This document shows positions 16,299-24,778 of a stretch of DNA of 39,562 nucleotides, piece after piece. The first letter of the stretch is position 1. The number at the start of each line of letters is the position of its first letter. The notes beneath the pieces are model-generated. The model was given only the letters and a program-made list of their open reading frames with translations. It ran no database searches and had not been told where the DNA came from. The stretch lies in assembly GCA_030840445.1 (NCBI GenBank), contig JAVEEN010000072.1:1-39562 (forward strand), written 5' to 3'. This stretch comes from Pseudonocardiales bacterium. Lineage in GTDB: Bacteria; Actinomycetota; Actinomycetes; Mycobacteriales; Jatrophihabitantaceae. The position numbers were made by a program, and so were the translations under genes.

Positions 16299-18959
16299 CC
16301 GACGTGCTCCCAGATCGACCCGGGCCGTCGGAGGTGCCACCCGGATGGTCGCGCTCAGCACATGGGCACCGTCCGGTGCGGCCACCATGGGCGCAAGGGC
16401 GCACTCGACCACTTCCGGCAGGTCATCTGCCAACTGCGACAGCCGCAACGCCATCTCGGCCAGCGCCGGGATATCGGCGGGATCGGCGCCGCCGTACCCG
16501 GTGAGCAGCGGAAAGGCCTTGGGCGCACTGATCAATTCCACAGCGTCGAGCGAGGTCAGGGGCACCACGGCGTAAGCCCGGTCGTCGAGAAGCTCAGTGG
16601 CCACGCCACCGACCCCGAAGGACAGCAACGCACCGAAGGACCGGTCGTCGTGTACCTCCAGGATCGTGTCCACGCCGCGCGGCGCCATGGGCTGGACAAT
16701 CGCCTGCGCGTCCTCACCCAGCCGCAACGAGCGCCAGGCCTCCGCCAGATCCTCGGCATCGGCCAGATGCAGGCGGACAGCACCGGACACCTTCAGGGCC
16801 ACCGGCCAGCCGAGCTCGTCAGCGGCGGTAACGGCTGACGCCAGCCCCAACACGGGCACGGACGGCACCATCTCGATCCCGTAATAGCTCAGCAGCTGCT
16901 CAGACTCGGCCAACGTCAGCCGGCGTCCGGCGGGCGCAGCCGCTATCACCGATGTGATCAGCAGGCGCGCGGCATCGACGTCCACTCCGCCCAGTTCGGG
17001 CACCCGGCCGGCATCGCGTCGGCGCCAGGCCGCGTAGCGCACGACATGACCCAAGGCCGCTACCGCCCGCTCCGGTGACGAGTAGGACGGGATCGAGCCT
17101 CTCATCGGTGCAAAGTCACCCGCGACCGCCAACTCGGCCGGCACCCCGTCGAAGCCGAGAAAAGTCGTCAGCACCGGCTTGGTCTGTCCGGACACGGCTT
17201 GACGCAACTGCGCGGCGGCCTCAACCTCCTGGCCCCGGCGCATCGGTGGCACGAAAATGCTGACCACCACATCCACGTCGTCAGCGGCCAGCGCCTCACC
17301 CACCGCGGCCGTGAATACTTCGGTGGCGGCGTCCGCCCCGACGTCGACCAGCCGGGCCATCGGCAGCCCGGCGGTGGCCAGGGCATCCGCCACGAGTACC
17401 CCGAGCGCGGCGGAATGGCCAACCACCGCAACCCGATTCCCCATCGGCAACGGCTGGGTGGTGAGCAGTATGGCCACATCGAACAGCTGCGCGAGGGTCT
17501 CGGTGCGGATCACGCCGGAGGCCTCGAACAGGGCCTGCACGCTTGACTCGGGCACCTGGACGGAAGTGTGTCGCAATCCGGCCACCATCGATCCGCGGCC
17601 ACTCTTGACGGCCACGATCGGCTTGTGCCTGGCGAAGCGTCGGGCCAGCCGGGCGAACTTGCGAGGGTTACCGAAGCTCTCCAGATACAGCAGCGCGATA
17701 TCGGTCCCGGGGTCTCCCTCCCAGTACTGCAACAGATCGTTGCCCGACACATCGGCCCGATTGCCGGCCGAGACGAACGTGGACACCCCGAGGCCGCGGC
17801 GGGCAGCTTCACCGAGCACCGCCACCCCCAGAGCACCGGACTGGCAGAAAAACCCGGCGCGACCTCGCAGCGGAGCGACGGTGGCAAGCGAAGCATTGAG
17901 CCGGACGCTGGGATCGGTATTGATCACCCCGAGGCAGTTCGGTCCGACCACCCGCATCCCGTGAGCGCGGGCGTCGTTGACCAGTTTCCGCTGCGCCACC
18001 AGGCCTTGCGCCCGCGCTGCCTCGTCGCCGGACTCTCCGAATCCCGAGGATATGACCACCAGTCCGCGCACCTCGCGGGCACTGCAGTCGGCGACGACAT
18101 CGCCCACCGCGTCGGCCGGAATGGCCAGTACGGCCAGATCGACCGTTCCCGGAACATCGGTGACGCTGGGGTAGGCGAGCACGCCGTTGATCGAGCGCGA
18201 GTGTTGATTGATCGGGTAGATCGGGCCGGTGAATCCGAAGCGTTGCAGGTTCTCGAAAACCAGGTTGCCGATCTTGTTCTCGTCGGCACTGGCCCCGATC
18301 ACCGCGACCGAGGTCGGGAACAACAGCCTTTGGATGGAACGGGATTCCGCCCGTTGTTCCCGTTCGGCCATCACCTTCTCGGTCAGCGCGGTCGAGGCGA
18401 TGTCGAACTCCAGCTTCACCTCGCTGCCGTCGAAGTGGCGGGACGGTTGGAAACCGGCGTCCAGGAAAACCCGCATCATCTGGGCGTTCTCGGCCAGCAC
18501 CAGTGCCTCGAACCGCTTGATGCCGACCTCGCGGGCCGCCTCGGCCAGATGTTCCAGCAGCACCGAGCCAATACCCCGGCCTTGATGAGCATCCGCGACC
18601 ACGAAGGCCACCTCGGCGGTGGCGCTGGGTACCGCGTTGACGGACAGCCCCTCGAAACGGCCGATCGCGATGATCTCACTGCCCAACCAGGCTGCAAGCG
18701 CGACACGGTCGCGGTGATTGACCCGGCTGAACCGGATCAGATCCCGGGGAGGAATCGTGGGATAGGCCGAGAAGTAGCGCAGATACCGGGTACGCGCCGA
18801 GAGGTTGGCGTGAAAGGCGACAATGGCATCGGCATCGTCCGGCGTGATCGGCCGCAGGTGGACGGTACCGCCGTCAGCTACTACGACATCGGCTTCCCAG
18901 TGCGGCGGGTAATTGAAACTGAGGCTCAGGTCAGGTCGGGCAGCGTCGGTGTCGGCCAT
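16284..18959 (-). CDS. GNAT acetyltransferase fused to ADP-forming acyl-CoA synthetase-like domain (Pat type)
   Basis: The 891-aa protein begins with a GNAT domain (about 25-190; VVADAHQGRGIGSVLLEHL holds the acetyl-CoA pyrophosphate loop Q126-G127-R128-G129-I130-G131, and Glu116 in TAEVAFVV is a likely catalytic base). It continues into an acyl-CoA synthetase (ADP-forming) region: CoA-binding Rossmann domain (about 215-310), a succinyl-CoA-ligase-like fold (about 350-650) and an ATP-grasp domain (about 690-890). GNAT-first order matches the type II Pat enzymes such as Streptomyces lividans PatA, which acetylate and switch off acetyl-CoA synthetase. The ATP-grasp keeps PVALKV but goes straight into SGAVRLHLADAEDL; the usual H-x-x-D-x-G-G-V loop is missing, so this part may be regulatory. 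It follows acuC by 5 bp. Confidence 0.88.
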   Translation of the reverse strand: MADTDAARPDLSLSFNYPPHWEADVVVADGGTVHLRPITPDDADAIVAFHANLSARTRYLRYFSAYPTIPPRDLIRFSRVNHRDRVALAAWLGSEIIAIGRFEGLSVNAVPSATAEVAFVVADAHQGRGIGSVLLEHLAEAAREVGIKRFEALVLAENAQMMRVFLDAGFQPSRHFDGSEVKLEFDIASTALTEKVMAEREQRAESRSIQRLLFPTSVAVIGASADENKIGNLVFENLQRFGFTGPIYPINQHSRSINGVLAYPSVTDVPGTVDLAVLAIPADAVGDVVADCSAREVRGLVVISSGFGESGDEAARAQGLVAQRKLVNDARAHGMRVVGPNCLGVINTDPSVRLNASLATVAPLRGRAGFFCQSGALGVAVLGEAARRGLGVSTFVSAGNRADVSGNDLLQYWEGDPGTDIALLYLESFGNPRKFARLARRFARHKPIVAVKSGRGSMVAGLRHTSVQVPESSVQALFEASGVIRTETLAQLFDVAILLTTQPLPMGNRVAVVGHSAALGVLVADALATAGLPMARLVDVGADAATEVFTAAVGEALAADDVDVVVSIFVPPMRRGQEVEAAAQLRQAVSGQTKPVLTTFLGFDGVPAELAVAGDFAPMRGSIPSYSSPERAVAALGHVVRYAAWRRRDAGRVPELGGVDVDAARLLITSVIAAAPAGRRLTLAESEQLLSYYGIEMVPSVPVLGLASAVTAADELGWPVALKVSGAVRLHLADAEDLAEAWRSLRLGEDAQAIVQPMAPRGVDTILEVHDDRSFGALLSFGVGGVATELLDDRAYAVVPLTSLDAVELISAPKAFPLLTGYGGADPADIPALAEMALRLSQLADDLPEVVECALAPMVAAPDGAHVLSATIRVAPPTARVDLGARRLRGL

Positions 18960-18964
18960 CCGGC

Positions 18965-20161
18965 TCAGTCCCGCGGATCGCTCGGGTCCAGGCCCAGCAG
19001 TGGGAAACTAGCATCCCGAGTGGCCCAGATCGACCGGTCGAGCCAGGACTCGCCGCCCGGCAGCCACTGCTGCGGCTGGGGTTGCCGCCCCTCCCCCATC
19101 AGCTCCGGCAGCTTGGCGGTGACGCCCCGCTCACGCAAGTTCTGCTTCCAACTATAGGGAATCTCGATCGAAGGATCCAGCCGCCGCCCGGAGACCTCGG
19201 CGATGAGATGGGTCCAGGTGCGCGGCACGCAGCGCAGGACGCCGTAGCCACCTCCACCCAGGGCCAGCCACTTACCGTCGGCAACCTGGTGAGCGAGTTG
19301 GTGGAGCGCGGCATAGGCTGCCCGCTGCCCGTCAACGGTCAGCGAGAGGTCGGCCAGCGGATCCTCGTGATGAGTGTCGCAACCGCACTGGGTAACGAGG
19401 ATGTCCGGTTTGAAGGCCGTCACGGCTCCCGGCACCACCGCATTGAAGGCCCGGAGCCAGCCGTCGTCGGACGTGGCCGGCGGCAGGGCCAGGTTGACCG
19501 AGGTCCCCTCGGCCGTTCCCCGACCGGTCTCGCCGGCCAATCCGGTGCCCGGGTACAGCGTGCGTGGATCCTGGTGCATCGAGATGGTCAGCACCCTGGG
19601 ATCGTCGTAGAAAGCGGCCTGCACGCCATCACCGTGGTGCACGTCGATATCGACGTAGGCCACCCGCTGGGCGCCGGCCTCGAGCAGCGCGCGGATTGCC
19701 ACCACCACATCGTTGATGACGCAGAACCCGGCGGCCGAGTCCCGCATCGCGTGATGCAGGCCGCCGGCGATGTTCACAGCGTGCCGGGTGTGTCCGTTCC
19801 AGACCTGCATAGCGGCAAGCCTGGAACCGCCCGCGATCAGCGCCGCCGCATCGAACATGCCCGGGAACACCGGGTTGTCGTCGCTGCCCAGGCCGTGCCC
19901 GAGGTAGGAGGGGTCCGTGCTGGCCCGGCGCACCGCGTCGAGGTAGTCCGGCGAGTGCACGCTCAGCAACTCCGATTCCGTCGCAGTCACCGGTTCGATG
20001 ACCGCGAGATGGTCCAACACACCGAGACTGCGAGACAACGACACCGTGAGGTCGAGCCGGATCGGCGCCATCGGGTGCTCACCGAAGTTGTAGTGCAGGT
20101 AGTCCGGCCCCCACACGAGGGTTGCATCGCAGCCCTCTGACCGAAGGGATTCTGAGCCCAT
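18965..20161 (-). CDS. acuC: AcuC-type lysine deacetylase (class I HDAC family)
   Basis: The 398-aa protein has the arginase/deacetylase fold with complete active-site residues: His136-His137 in GGLHHAMRDSAAGFCVIND, the zinc ligands Asp173 and His175 in VDIDVHHGDGVQ and Asp262 in CGCDTHHEDPLAD, and the catalytic Tyr306 in LGGGGYG. AcuC proteins remove acetyl groups from acetyl-CoA synthetase and other proteins. It is first in a two-gene operon with the GNAT fusion gene, 5 bp apart, so eraser and writer are made together. The ATG start is preceded by GGTGGA 5 nt upstream. It is divergent from the coiled-coil/sdh cluster across 198 bp. Confidence 0.93.
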   Translation of the reverse strand: MGSESLRSEGCDATLVWGPDYLHYNFGEHPMAPIRLDLTVSLSRSLGVLDHLAVIEPVTATESELLSVHSPDYLDAVRRASTDPSYLGHGLGSDDNPVFPGMFDAAALIAGGSRLAAMQVWNGHTRHAVNIAGGLHHAMRDSAAGFCVINDVVVAIRALLEAGAQRVAYVDIDVHHGDGVQAAFYDDPRVLTISMHQDPRTLYPGTGLAGETGRGTAEGTSVNLALPPATSDDGWLRAFNAVVPGAVTAFKPDILVTQCGCDTHHEDPLADLSLTVDGQRAAYAALHQLAHQVADGKWLALGGGGYGVLRCVPRTWTHLIAEVSGRRLDPSIEIPYSWKQNLRERGVTAKLPELMGEGRQPQPQQWLPGGESWLDRSIWATRDASFPLLGLDPSDPRD

Positions 20162-20293
20162 AGCCGTCCACCGTAATCCCCGACGGCCGGCCTCGGACGC
20201 GCGCCCGGCGGGTCACGACCTGGTGAGCTTCCAGGCCGCCACTCAGCCACGCGTCGGGGTCACTTCGACCGCCGTCCGGCCAGGCCGCGTCGC

Positions 20294-20322
20294 TTGGCTA
20301 ATCGTGTGATCTTGGACATACT
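20294..20322 (+). promoter_or_regulatory. Predicted promoter of the coiled-coil/sdh operon
   Basis: TTGGCT (20294-20299), a 17-bp spacer and CATACT (20317-20322) form a good sigma70-type promoter. The transcript would start near 20329, giving a leader of about 30 nt that contains GAAGGA (20347-20352) before ATG 20360. An open frame from TTG 20294 exists but would start inside the -35 box. Confidence 0.6.
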
Positions 20323-20359
20323 CACGGATGGACACGCCCGTCGAGCGAAGGATGCGATC

Positions 20360-20665
20360 ATGGCCATGTCGGTTGAACTCAGGACCCTGAACCACGTCGT
20401 GGACGAGTTGCGCGGAGCCGTCCAGTCGTTGCAGAGCACTTATGGGCAGGTGCCGACCGTGGCTCGACTTCGTAACGACCTGGAGCGGCTGGAGCTCGAT
20501 GTGAGCGACGTCCAGCGGCTGCCAGCTGTCTCCGCCAGTGTTGAACTGTCGGGCCAGATCCATCAGCTGACCGACGAGCCGTACGACCCGTCGATGTGGG
20601 CTGAGGACGCCGACGACGAAGGTCTGGGCGGGTTTCATGGCGGATCCGGTGGCTCCGCCCGATGA
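20360..20665 (+). CDS. Small coiled-coil protein coupled to sdhC, function unknown
   Basis: The 101-aa protein has two amphipathic, heptad-like segments (about 5-28, LRTLNHVVDELRGAVQSLQ, and about 34-56, VARLRNDLERLELDVSDVQRL) followed by an acidic and Gly-rich tail (DPSMWAEDADDEGLGGFHGG). It has no membrane helix or Cys. The ATG was chosen for GAAGGA 7 nt upstream and for the promoter placement. Its TGA overlaps the sdhC ATG as ATGA, so translation is coupled. I know no named family for it. A role as assembly or regulatory partner of the SDH complex is inference from coupling only. The end of the gene (GGSGGSAR) is low complexity. Confidence 0.75.
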   Translation: MAMSVELRTLNHVVDELRGAVQSLQSTYGQVPTVARLRNDLERLELDVSDVQRLPAVSASVELSGQIHQLTDEPYDPSMWAEDADDEGLGGFHGGSGGSAR

Positions 20666-21504
20666 GTGGTCCCGTCACCTCATCGGCTGAGGTTTCCCAG
20701 ACACCCGAACCCACCGGCCGTGGCGTGCTGGCGCCGGGCCGCCCTCGGATTCCGGCCCGGACACTGCGAACCGATCGCTGGTGGGTGCCACAGCTGATCA
20801 CCGGCACGGTGCTGGGGCTGTTCGCGATCTACGCGACCATCCGGGCCTTCGTGAACACCGACTATTACGCCGAGCCCTACCTCACCCCGCTTTATTCGCC
20901 CTGTCTGAGCACCAAGTGCGTGCCCAACTCGTCGGACTTCGGGACCCCGATCGGTCATTGGTTTCCGCTCTCGCCGGCGATCATCATCCTGATCTTCCCG
21001 CTCGGCTTCCGGCTGACCTGCTACTACTACCGCAAGGCCTACTACCGCGCGTTCTGGCTCTCACCGCCCGCGTGTGCGGTGGCGGAGCCGCACGCCGCGT
21101 ACACCGGCGAGACCAGGTTCCCGCTGATCCTGCAGAACATCCACCGGTACTTCTGGTACGTCGCGATGATCTTCTCGGTGATCCTGACCTACGACGCCAT
21201 CCTGGGATTCCGCGATCAGCACGGCCGTTGGGGCCACATGGGTCTTGGCACCGTCATCCTGCTGGTGAACGCCGCGCTGATCTGGGCCTACACATTGTCC
21301 TGCCATTCGTGCCGGCACATCACCGGTGGGCGGCTCAAGCACTTCTCCAAGCACCCGGCCCGCTATTGGGCCTGGACCCAGGTTTCCAAGCTCAACGCTC
21401 GACACATGCAGCTGGCCTGGGTGTCGTTGGTGTGGTTGGTGGTCAGCGACCTCTACATCCTGTTGTTGGCGCACGGCAGCTTCGACGATCCGCGATTCTT
21501 CTGA
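20662..21504 (+). CDS. sdhC: Succinate dehydrogenase membrane anchor, Sdh1 type
   Basis: The 280-aa protein has five membrane helices (about 44-63, 104-120, 160-181, 192-212 and 248-270). It precedes sdhA and sdhB, so it is the quinone-side anchor; no separate sdhD is present. Unlike short b-type SdhC/D subunits it is one long chain with many Cys and His residues: Cys81, Cys86, Cys120, Cys138, and a CHSCRH cluster (214-219). It resembles the mycobacterial Sdh1 anchor (Rv0249c type). From memory, cryo-EM work on M. smegmatis Sdh1 reported a Rieske-type [2Fe-2S] cluster in the membrane domain, which these Cys/His could host. The ATG overlaps the preceding gene. A spacer of 75 bp separates it from sdhA. 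Confidence 0.88.
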   Translation: MSGPVTSSAEVSQTPEPTGRGVLAPGRPRIPARTLRTDRWWVPQLITGTVLGLFAIYATIRAFVNTDYYAEPYLTPLYSPCLSTKCVPNSSDFGTPIGHWFPLSPAIIILIFPLGFRLTCYYYRKAYYRAFWLSPPACAVAEPHAAYTGETRFPLILQNIHRYFWYVAMIFSVILTYDAILGFRDQHGRWGHMGLGTVILLVNAALIWAYTLSCHSCRHITGGRLKHFSKHPARYWAWTQVSKLNARHMQLAWVSLVWLVVSDLYILLLAHGSFDDPRFF

Positions 21505-21579
21505 GACGACCTTGTCCGCAACATTTCTCATCAGTCCACCCGGCTCACCCGGGGCACCCATCGGAAGGCCTTGCACCTG

Positions 21580-23514
21580 ATGTCCGATTTCGAGGAGCAC
21601 CGCTACGACGTCGTGATCATCGGCGCCGGAGGAGCCGGGCTGCGGGCTGCGATCGCCGCGCGGGAAGCCGGCATGCGGACCGCGATAATCTGCAAATCCC
21701 TTTTCGGTAAAGCACATACCGTGATGGCAGAGGGTGGCATCGCGGCCTCGATGGGCAACGTCAACTCGAACGACAATTGGCAGGTCCATTTCCGCGACAC
21801 CATGCGGGGTGGCAAATTCCTCAACAACCCCCGGATGGCCGAGTTGCACGCCAAGGAGGCACCGGACCGGGTATGGGAGCTCGAGACGTACGGCGCGCTG
21901 TTCGACCGCACCCCTGACGGGCGGATCAGCCAGCGCAACTTCGGTGGCCATGAATACCCGCGGCTTGCTCACGTCGGCGACCGCACCGGCCTGGAGCTCA
22001 TCCGTACCCTCCAGCAGAAGATCGTCTCCCTCCAGCAGGCCGACGGTCGGGAGGCCGGCCTGAACGAAGCCAGCGACGACATGCTCAAGGTGTTCGCCGA
22101 GCTGACCGTCACCGAACTCCTGCACGACGCCTCCGGGGCTGTCGCCGGGGCCTTCGGGTACTGGCGGGAATCCGGCCGCTTCGTGGTGTTCCGGGCGCCG
22201 GCCGTGGTGCTGGCGACCGGTGGAATCGGCAAGTCGTTCAAGGTCACGTCGAACTCCTGGGAGTACACCGGCGATGGCCATGCGCTGGCCCTGCGCGCCG
22301 GATCCACCCTGCTGAACATGGAGTTCGTCCAGTTCCATCCGACCGGCATGGTCTGGCCGCCCTCGGTCAAGGGCATTCTGGTCACCGAGTCCGTTCGCGG
22401 TGACGGCGGCGTGCTGCGCAACTCCGACGGCAAGCGATTCATGTTCGACTATGTGCCCGATGTCTTTCGCAAGCAGTACGCCGACAATGAGGATGAAGCC
22501 GACCGCTGGTACAAAGATCCCGAGAACAACAAGCGCACGCCGGACCTGCTGCCCCGCGACGAGGTGGCACGAGCCATCAACTCCGAGGTCAAGGCCGGCC
22601 GCGGATCGCCGCACGGCGGGGTGTTCCTCGATGTGTCGACCCGGCTGCCCAAGGAAGAGATCATCCGGCGACTGCCCTCGATGCACCACCAGTTCAAGGA
22701 GCTCGCCGACGTCGACATCACCGCGGAGCCGATGGAGGTAGGCCCGACCTGCCATTACGTCATGGGCGGCGTCGAAGTCGACCCGGACAGCGCGGCCGCG
22801 GCCAGGGTGCCCGGGCTGTTCGCGGCGGGCGAGGTCGCGGGCGGCATGCACGGTTCGAACCGGCTGGGCGGCAACTCGCTGTCCGACCTGCTGGTGTTCG
22901 GCCGGCGTGCCGGAATCGGGGCCGCGGAGTATGTCGCCGTCCTGGGCAACAACTATCCGGTCGCGTCCGAATCCGCCATTGCCGAGGCGTCGGCAACCGC
23001 GCTGGCACCCTTCCAGATCGAAGGCGGGGAGAATCCGTACACCCTGCATCAGGAATTGCAGCAGACTATGAACGATCTGGTCGGCATCATCCGCAATGCC
23101 TCAGAGGTACAACAAGCGTTGGACACCCTGGCCGATCTCAAAGCCAGGGCACGCAAGGTCAGCGTCGAGGGCCACCGGCAGTTCAATCCGGGTTGGCACC
23201 TGGCTCTCGATCTGCAGAACATGGTCGCGGTCAGCGAATGCGTGGCCCGGGCCGCTCTGCTCCGGGAGGAGAGTCGCGGTGGCCACACCCGGGACGACTT
23301 TCCCGCGATGAGTGCACAGTGGCGCCAGCGGAACCTGATCTGTTCGGCCGTCTTCGGCCCGGCCGGTCTCGAGGCGATCAATGTCGTCGAACAACCAATT
23401 CCCAGTATTCGGCCAGACCTGCTGGACCTCTTCGACCGCGAAGAGCTCGCCAAGTACCTCACCGCATCCGAGCTACCGGTTGCTGCCGCCGACACCGACG
23501 GAGATTCCTCATGA
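21580..23514 (+). CDS. sdhA: Succinate dehydrogenase/fumarate reductase flavoprotein subunit
   Basis: The 644-aa subunit carries an N-terminal FAD Rossmann motif (VVIIGAGGAGLRAAIAAREAG), the covalent-FAD His46 in GKAHTVMAEGGIAA, the active-site QFHPTG, ESVRGDGG and PTCHYVMGGV blocks, and the second FAD motif GGMHGSNRLGGNSLSDLLVFGRRAG. It oxidises succinate to fumarate and passes electrons to SdhB. Length and the KSLFGKAHTVMAEGG form fit the Sdh1 type. I prefer ATG 21580 to TTG 21571, since GGAAGG lies 11 nt from the ATG but only 2 nt from the TTG. Its stop overlaps the sdhB start as ATGA. Confidence 0.96.
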   Translation: MSDFEEHRYDVVIIGAGGAGLRAAIAAREAGMRTAIICKSLFGKAHTVMAEGGIAASMGNVNSNDNWQVHFRDTMRGGKFLNNPRMAELHAKEAPDRVWELETYGALFDRTPDGRISQRNFGGHEYPRLAHVGDRTGLELIRTLQQKIVSLQQADGREAGLNEASDDMLKVFAELTVTELLHDASGAVAGAFGYWRESGRFVVFRAPAVVLATGGIGKSFKVTSNSWEYTGDGHALALRAGSTLLNMEFVQFHPTGMVWPPSVKGILVTESVRGDGGVLRNSDGKRFMFDYVPDVFRKQYADNEDEADRWYKDPENNKRTPDLLPRDEVARAINSEVKAGRGSPHGGVFLDVSTRLPKEEIIRRLPSMHHQFKELADVDITAEPMEVGPTCHYVMGGVEVDPDSAAAARVPGLFAAGEVAGGMHGSNRLGGNSLSDLLVFGRRAGIGAAEYVAVLGNNYPVASESAIAEASATALAPFQIEGGENPYTLHQELQQTMNDLVGIIRNASEVQQALDTLADLKARARKVSVEGHRQFNPGWHLALDLQNMVAVSECVARAALLREESRGGHTRDDFPAMSAQWRQRNLICSAVFGPAGLEAINVVEQPIPSIRPDLLDLFDREELAKYLTASELPVAAADTDGDSS

Positions 23515-24260
23515 CATACAGTGCGAAGTTCCGGGTATGGCGCGGGGACGCCGAGGCCGGTGATCTGCAGGACTTCACGGTCGAGGTCAACGAGGGTGAG
23601 GTCGTACTGGACATCATCCACCGGCTGCAGGCGACTCAGGCCTCGGATCTGGCCGTGCGGTGGAATTGCAAGGCGGGAAAATGTGGCTCCTGCAGCGCCG
23701 AGGTGAACGGGCGCCCGCGACTGTTGTGCATGACCCGGATGTCGACCTTCACCGAAGCCGAGACGATCACCGTCACTCCGATGCGAGCCTTCCCGGTGAT
23801 CCGAGACCTGGTCACCGACGTTTCCTTCAACTACCAGAAGGCGCGAGAGGTCCCGGCGTTCGCACCGCCCGCCGACCTGGCACCCGGCGAGTACCGGATG
23901 CAGCAGATCGACGTGCAGCGATCGCAGGAGTTCCGCAAGTGCATCGAATGCTTCCTGTGTCAGGACACCTGCCACGTGGTTCGCGACCACGAGGAGAACA
24001 AGCAATCCTTCGCGGGACCGCGTTTTCTGATGCGGATCGCCGAGCTGGACATGCACCCGCTCGACACCTTGGATCGCAAGGATCAGGCTCAGGACGAATT
24101 CGGCCTGGGCATGTGCAACATCACCAAATGCTGCACCGAAGTGTGTCCTGAGCACATCAAGATCACCGACAATGCCCTGATCCCGATGAAGGAGAGGGTG
24201 GCCGACCGCAAGTATGATCCGTTGGTATGGCTGGGCAACAAGATCCTGAGGCGCTCTTGA
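23511..24260 (+). CDS. sdhB: Succinate dehydrogenase iron-sulfur subunit
   Basis: The 249-aa protein has a plant-type ferredoxin domain with [2Fe-2S] ligands Cys53, Cys58, Cys61 and Cys73 (WNCKAGKCGSC...LLC) and a C-terminal domain with the two cubane-type clusters in CIECFLCQDTC (Cys144, 147, 150, 154) and CNITKCCTEVCPEH (Cys202, 208, 212 region). The doubled Cys207-Cys208 makes the exact ligand set of the last cluster uncertain. It wires electrons from the flavin to the anchor. Start ATG 23511 overlaps sdhA; its own stop overlaps the TTG of the next gene by four bases. Confidence 0.96.
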   Translation: MTYSAKFRVWRGDAEAGDLQDFTVEVNEGEVVLDIIHRLQATQASDLAVRWNCKAGKCGSCSAEVNGRPRLLCMTRMSTFTEAETITVTPMRAFPVIRDLVTDVSFNYQKAREVPAFAPPADLAPGEYRMQQIDVQRSQEFRKCIECFLCQDTCHVVRDHEENKQSFAGPRFLMRIAELDMHPLDTLDRKDQAQDEFGLGMCNITKCCTEVCPEHIKITDNALIPMKERVADRKYDPLVWLGNKILRRS

Positions 24261-24763
24261 CCGGCGAACCGATCGAGCACACGCTGATCCTCCTCCGGCA
24301 CGCCAAGGCGGCTCAACACCCGGCGCCGGGCGGGTCCGCGGACCGCGACCGACCATTGGCGCCGCGTGGCCGTCGCGACGCGACGGTCGCCGGACGCTGG
24401 CTGCGCGACAACGCCGGTCACCTCGACCTGGTCGTACTCTCGCCGGCGCTCCGGGTCCGCCAGACCTGGGAGCTGGCTCAGGCGGAGTTGGGTTACACCC
24501 CGGAGGTCCGCGAGGACGACCGACTTTATGCCGAACCCGTCGAGGAATTGCTTCAGCTGATCGAAGACCTTCCCGCCGAAGCTCCTACGGTGCTCTTCGT
24601 CGGCCATAATCCCGAGTTGAGCAGGCTCGCGTCCACGCTGTCCGGTTCGGAGGTGGAGCTCAGCACCTCGGGTATCGCCGTCCTCGATCTCGCGGGTCCG
24701 TGGACCGGGGTGACGAGCGGGTCTGCTCGACTGCGCGCAACGGTCACAGCGCGAGCTGAATAG
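24257..24763 (+). CDS. SixA-like phosphohistidine phosphatase
   Basis: The 168-aa protein is a histidine phosphatase of the SixA branch, with the catalytic LLRHAKAA (His15), a conserved LSPALRVRQT (Arg67 region) and FVGHNPELSRL (His117). Small SixA-like enzymes remove phosphate from phosphohistidine proteins. I prefer TTG 24257, whose TTGA overlaps the sdhB stop and which has GAGG about 5 nt upstream. ATG 24227 would overlap sdhB by 34 bp and add residues that are just sdhB read in another frame. The tight coupling to sdhB suggests co-expression with the respiratory complex, but a functional link is not known. Confidence 0.85.
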   Translation: MTGEPIEHTLILLRHAKAAQHPAPGGSADRDRPLAPRGRRDATVAGRWLRDNAGHLDLVVLSPALRVRQTWELAQAELGYTPEVREDDRLYAEPVEELLQLIEDLPAEAPTVLFVGHNPELSRLASTLSGSEVELSTSGIAVLDLAGPWTGVTSGSARLRATVTARAE

Positions 24764-24766
24764 TGC

Positions 24767-24772
24767 CAGACT
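24767..24772 (+). promoter_or_regulatory. -10 box of a leaderless gene (DUF2237)
   Basis: CAGACT ends 6 nt before GTG 24779. No ribosome binding site is present. Confidence 0.4.
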
Positions 24773-24778
24773 GAGCGC

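Noticed and set aside
20294-20359. TTG 20294 as the start of the coiled-coil protein.
   Set aside because: It lies in the predicted -35 box and has no ribosome binding site; ATG 20360 has GAAGGA 7 nt upstream.
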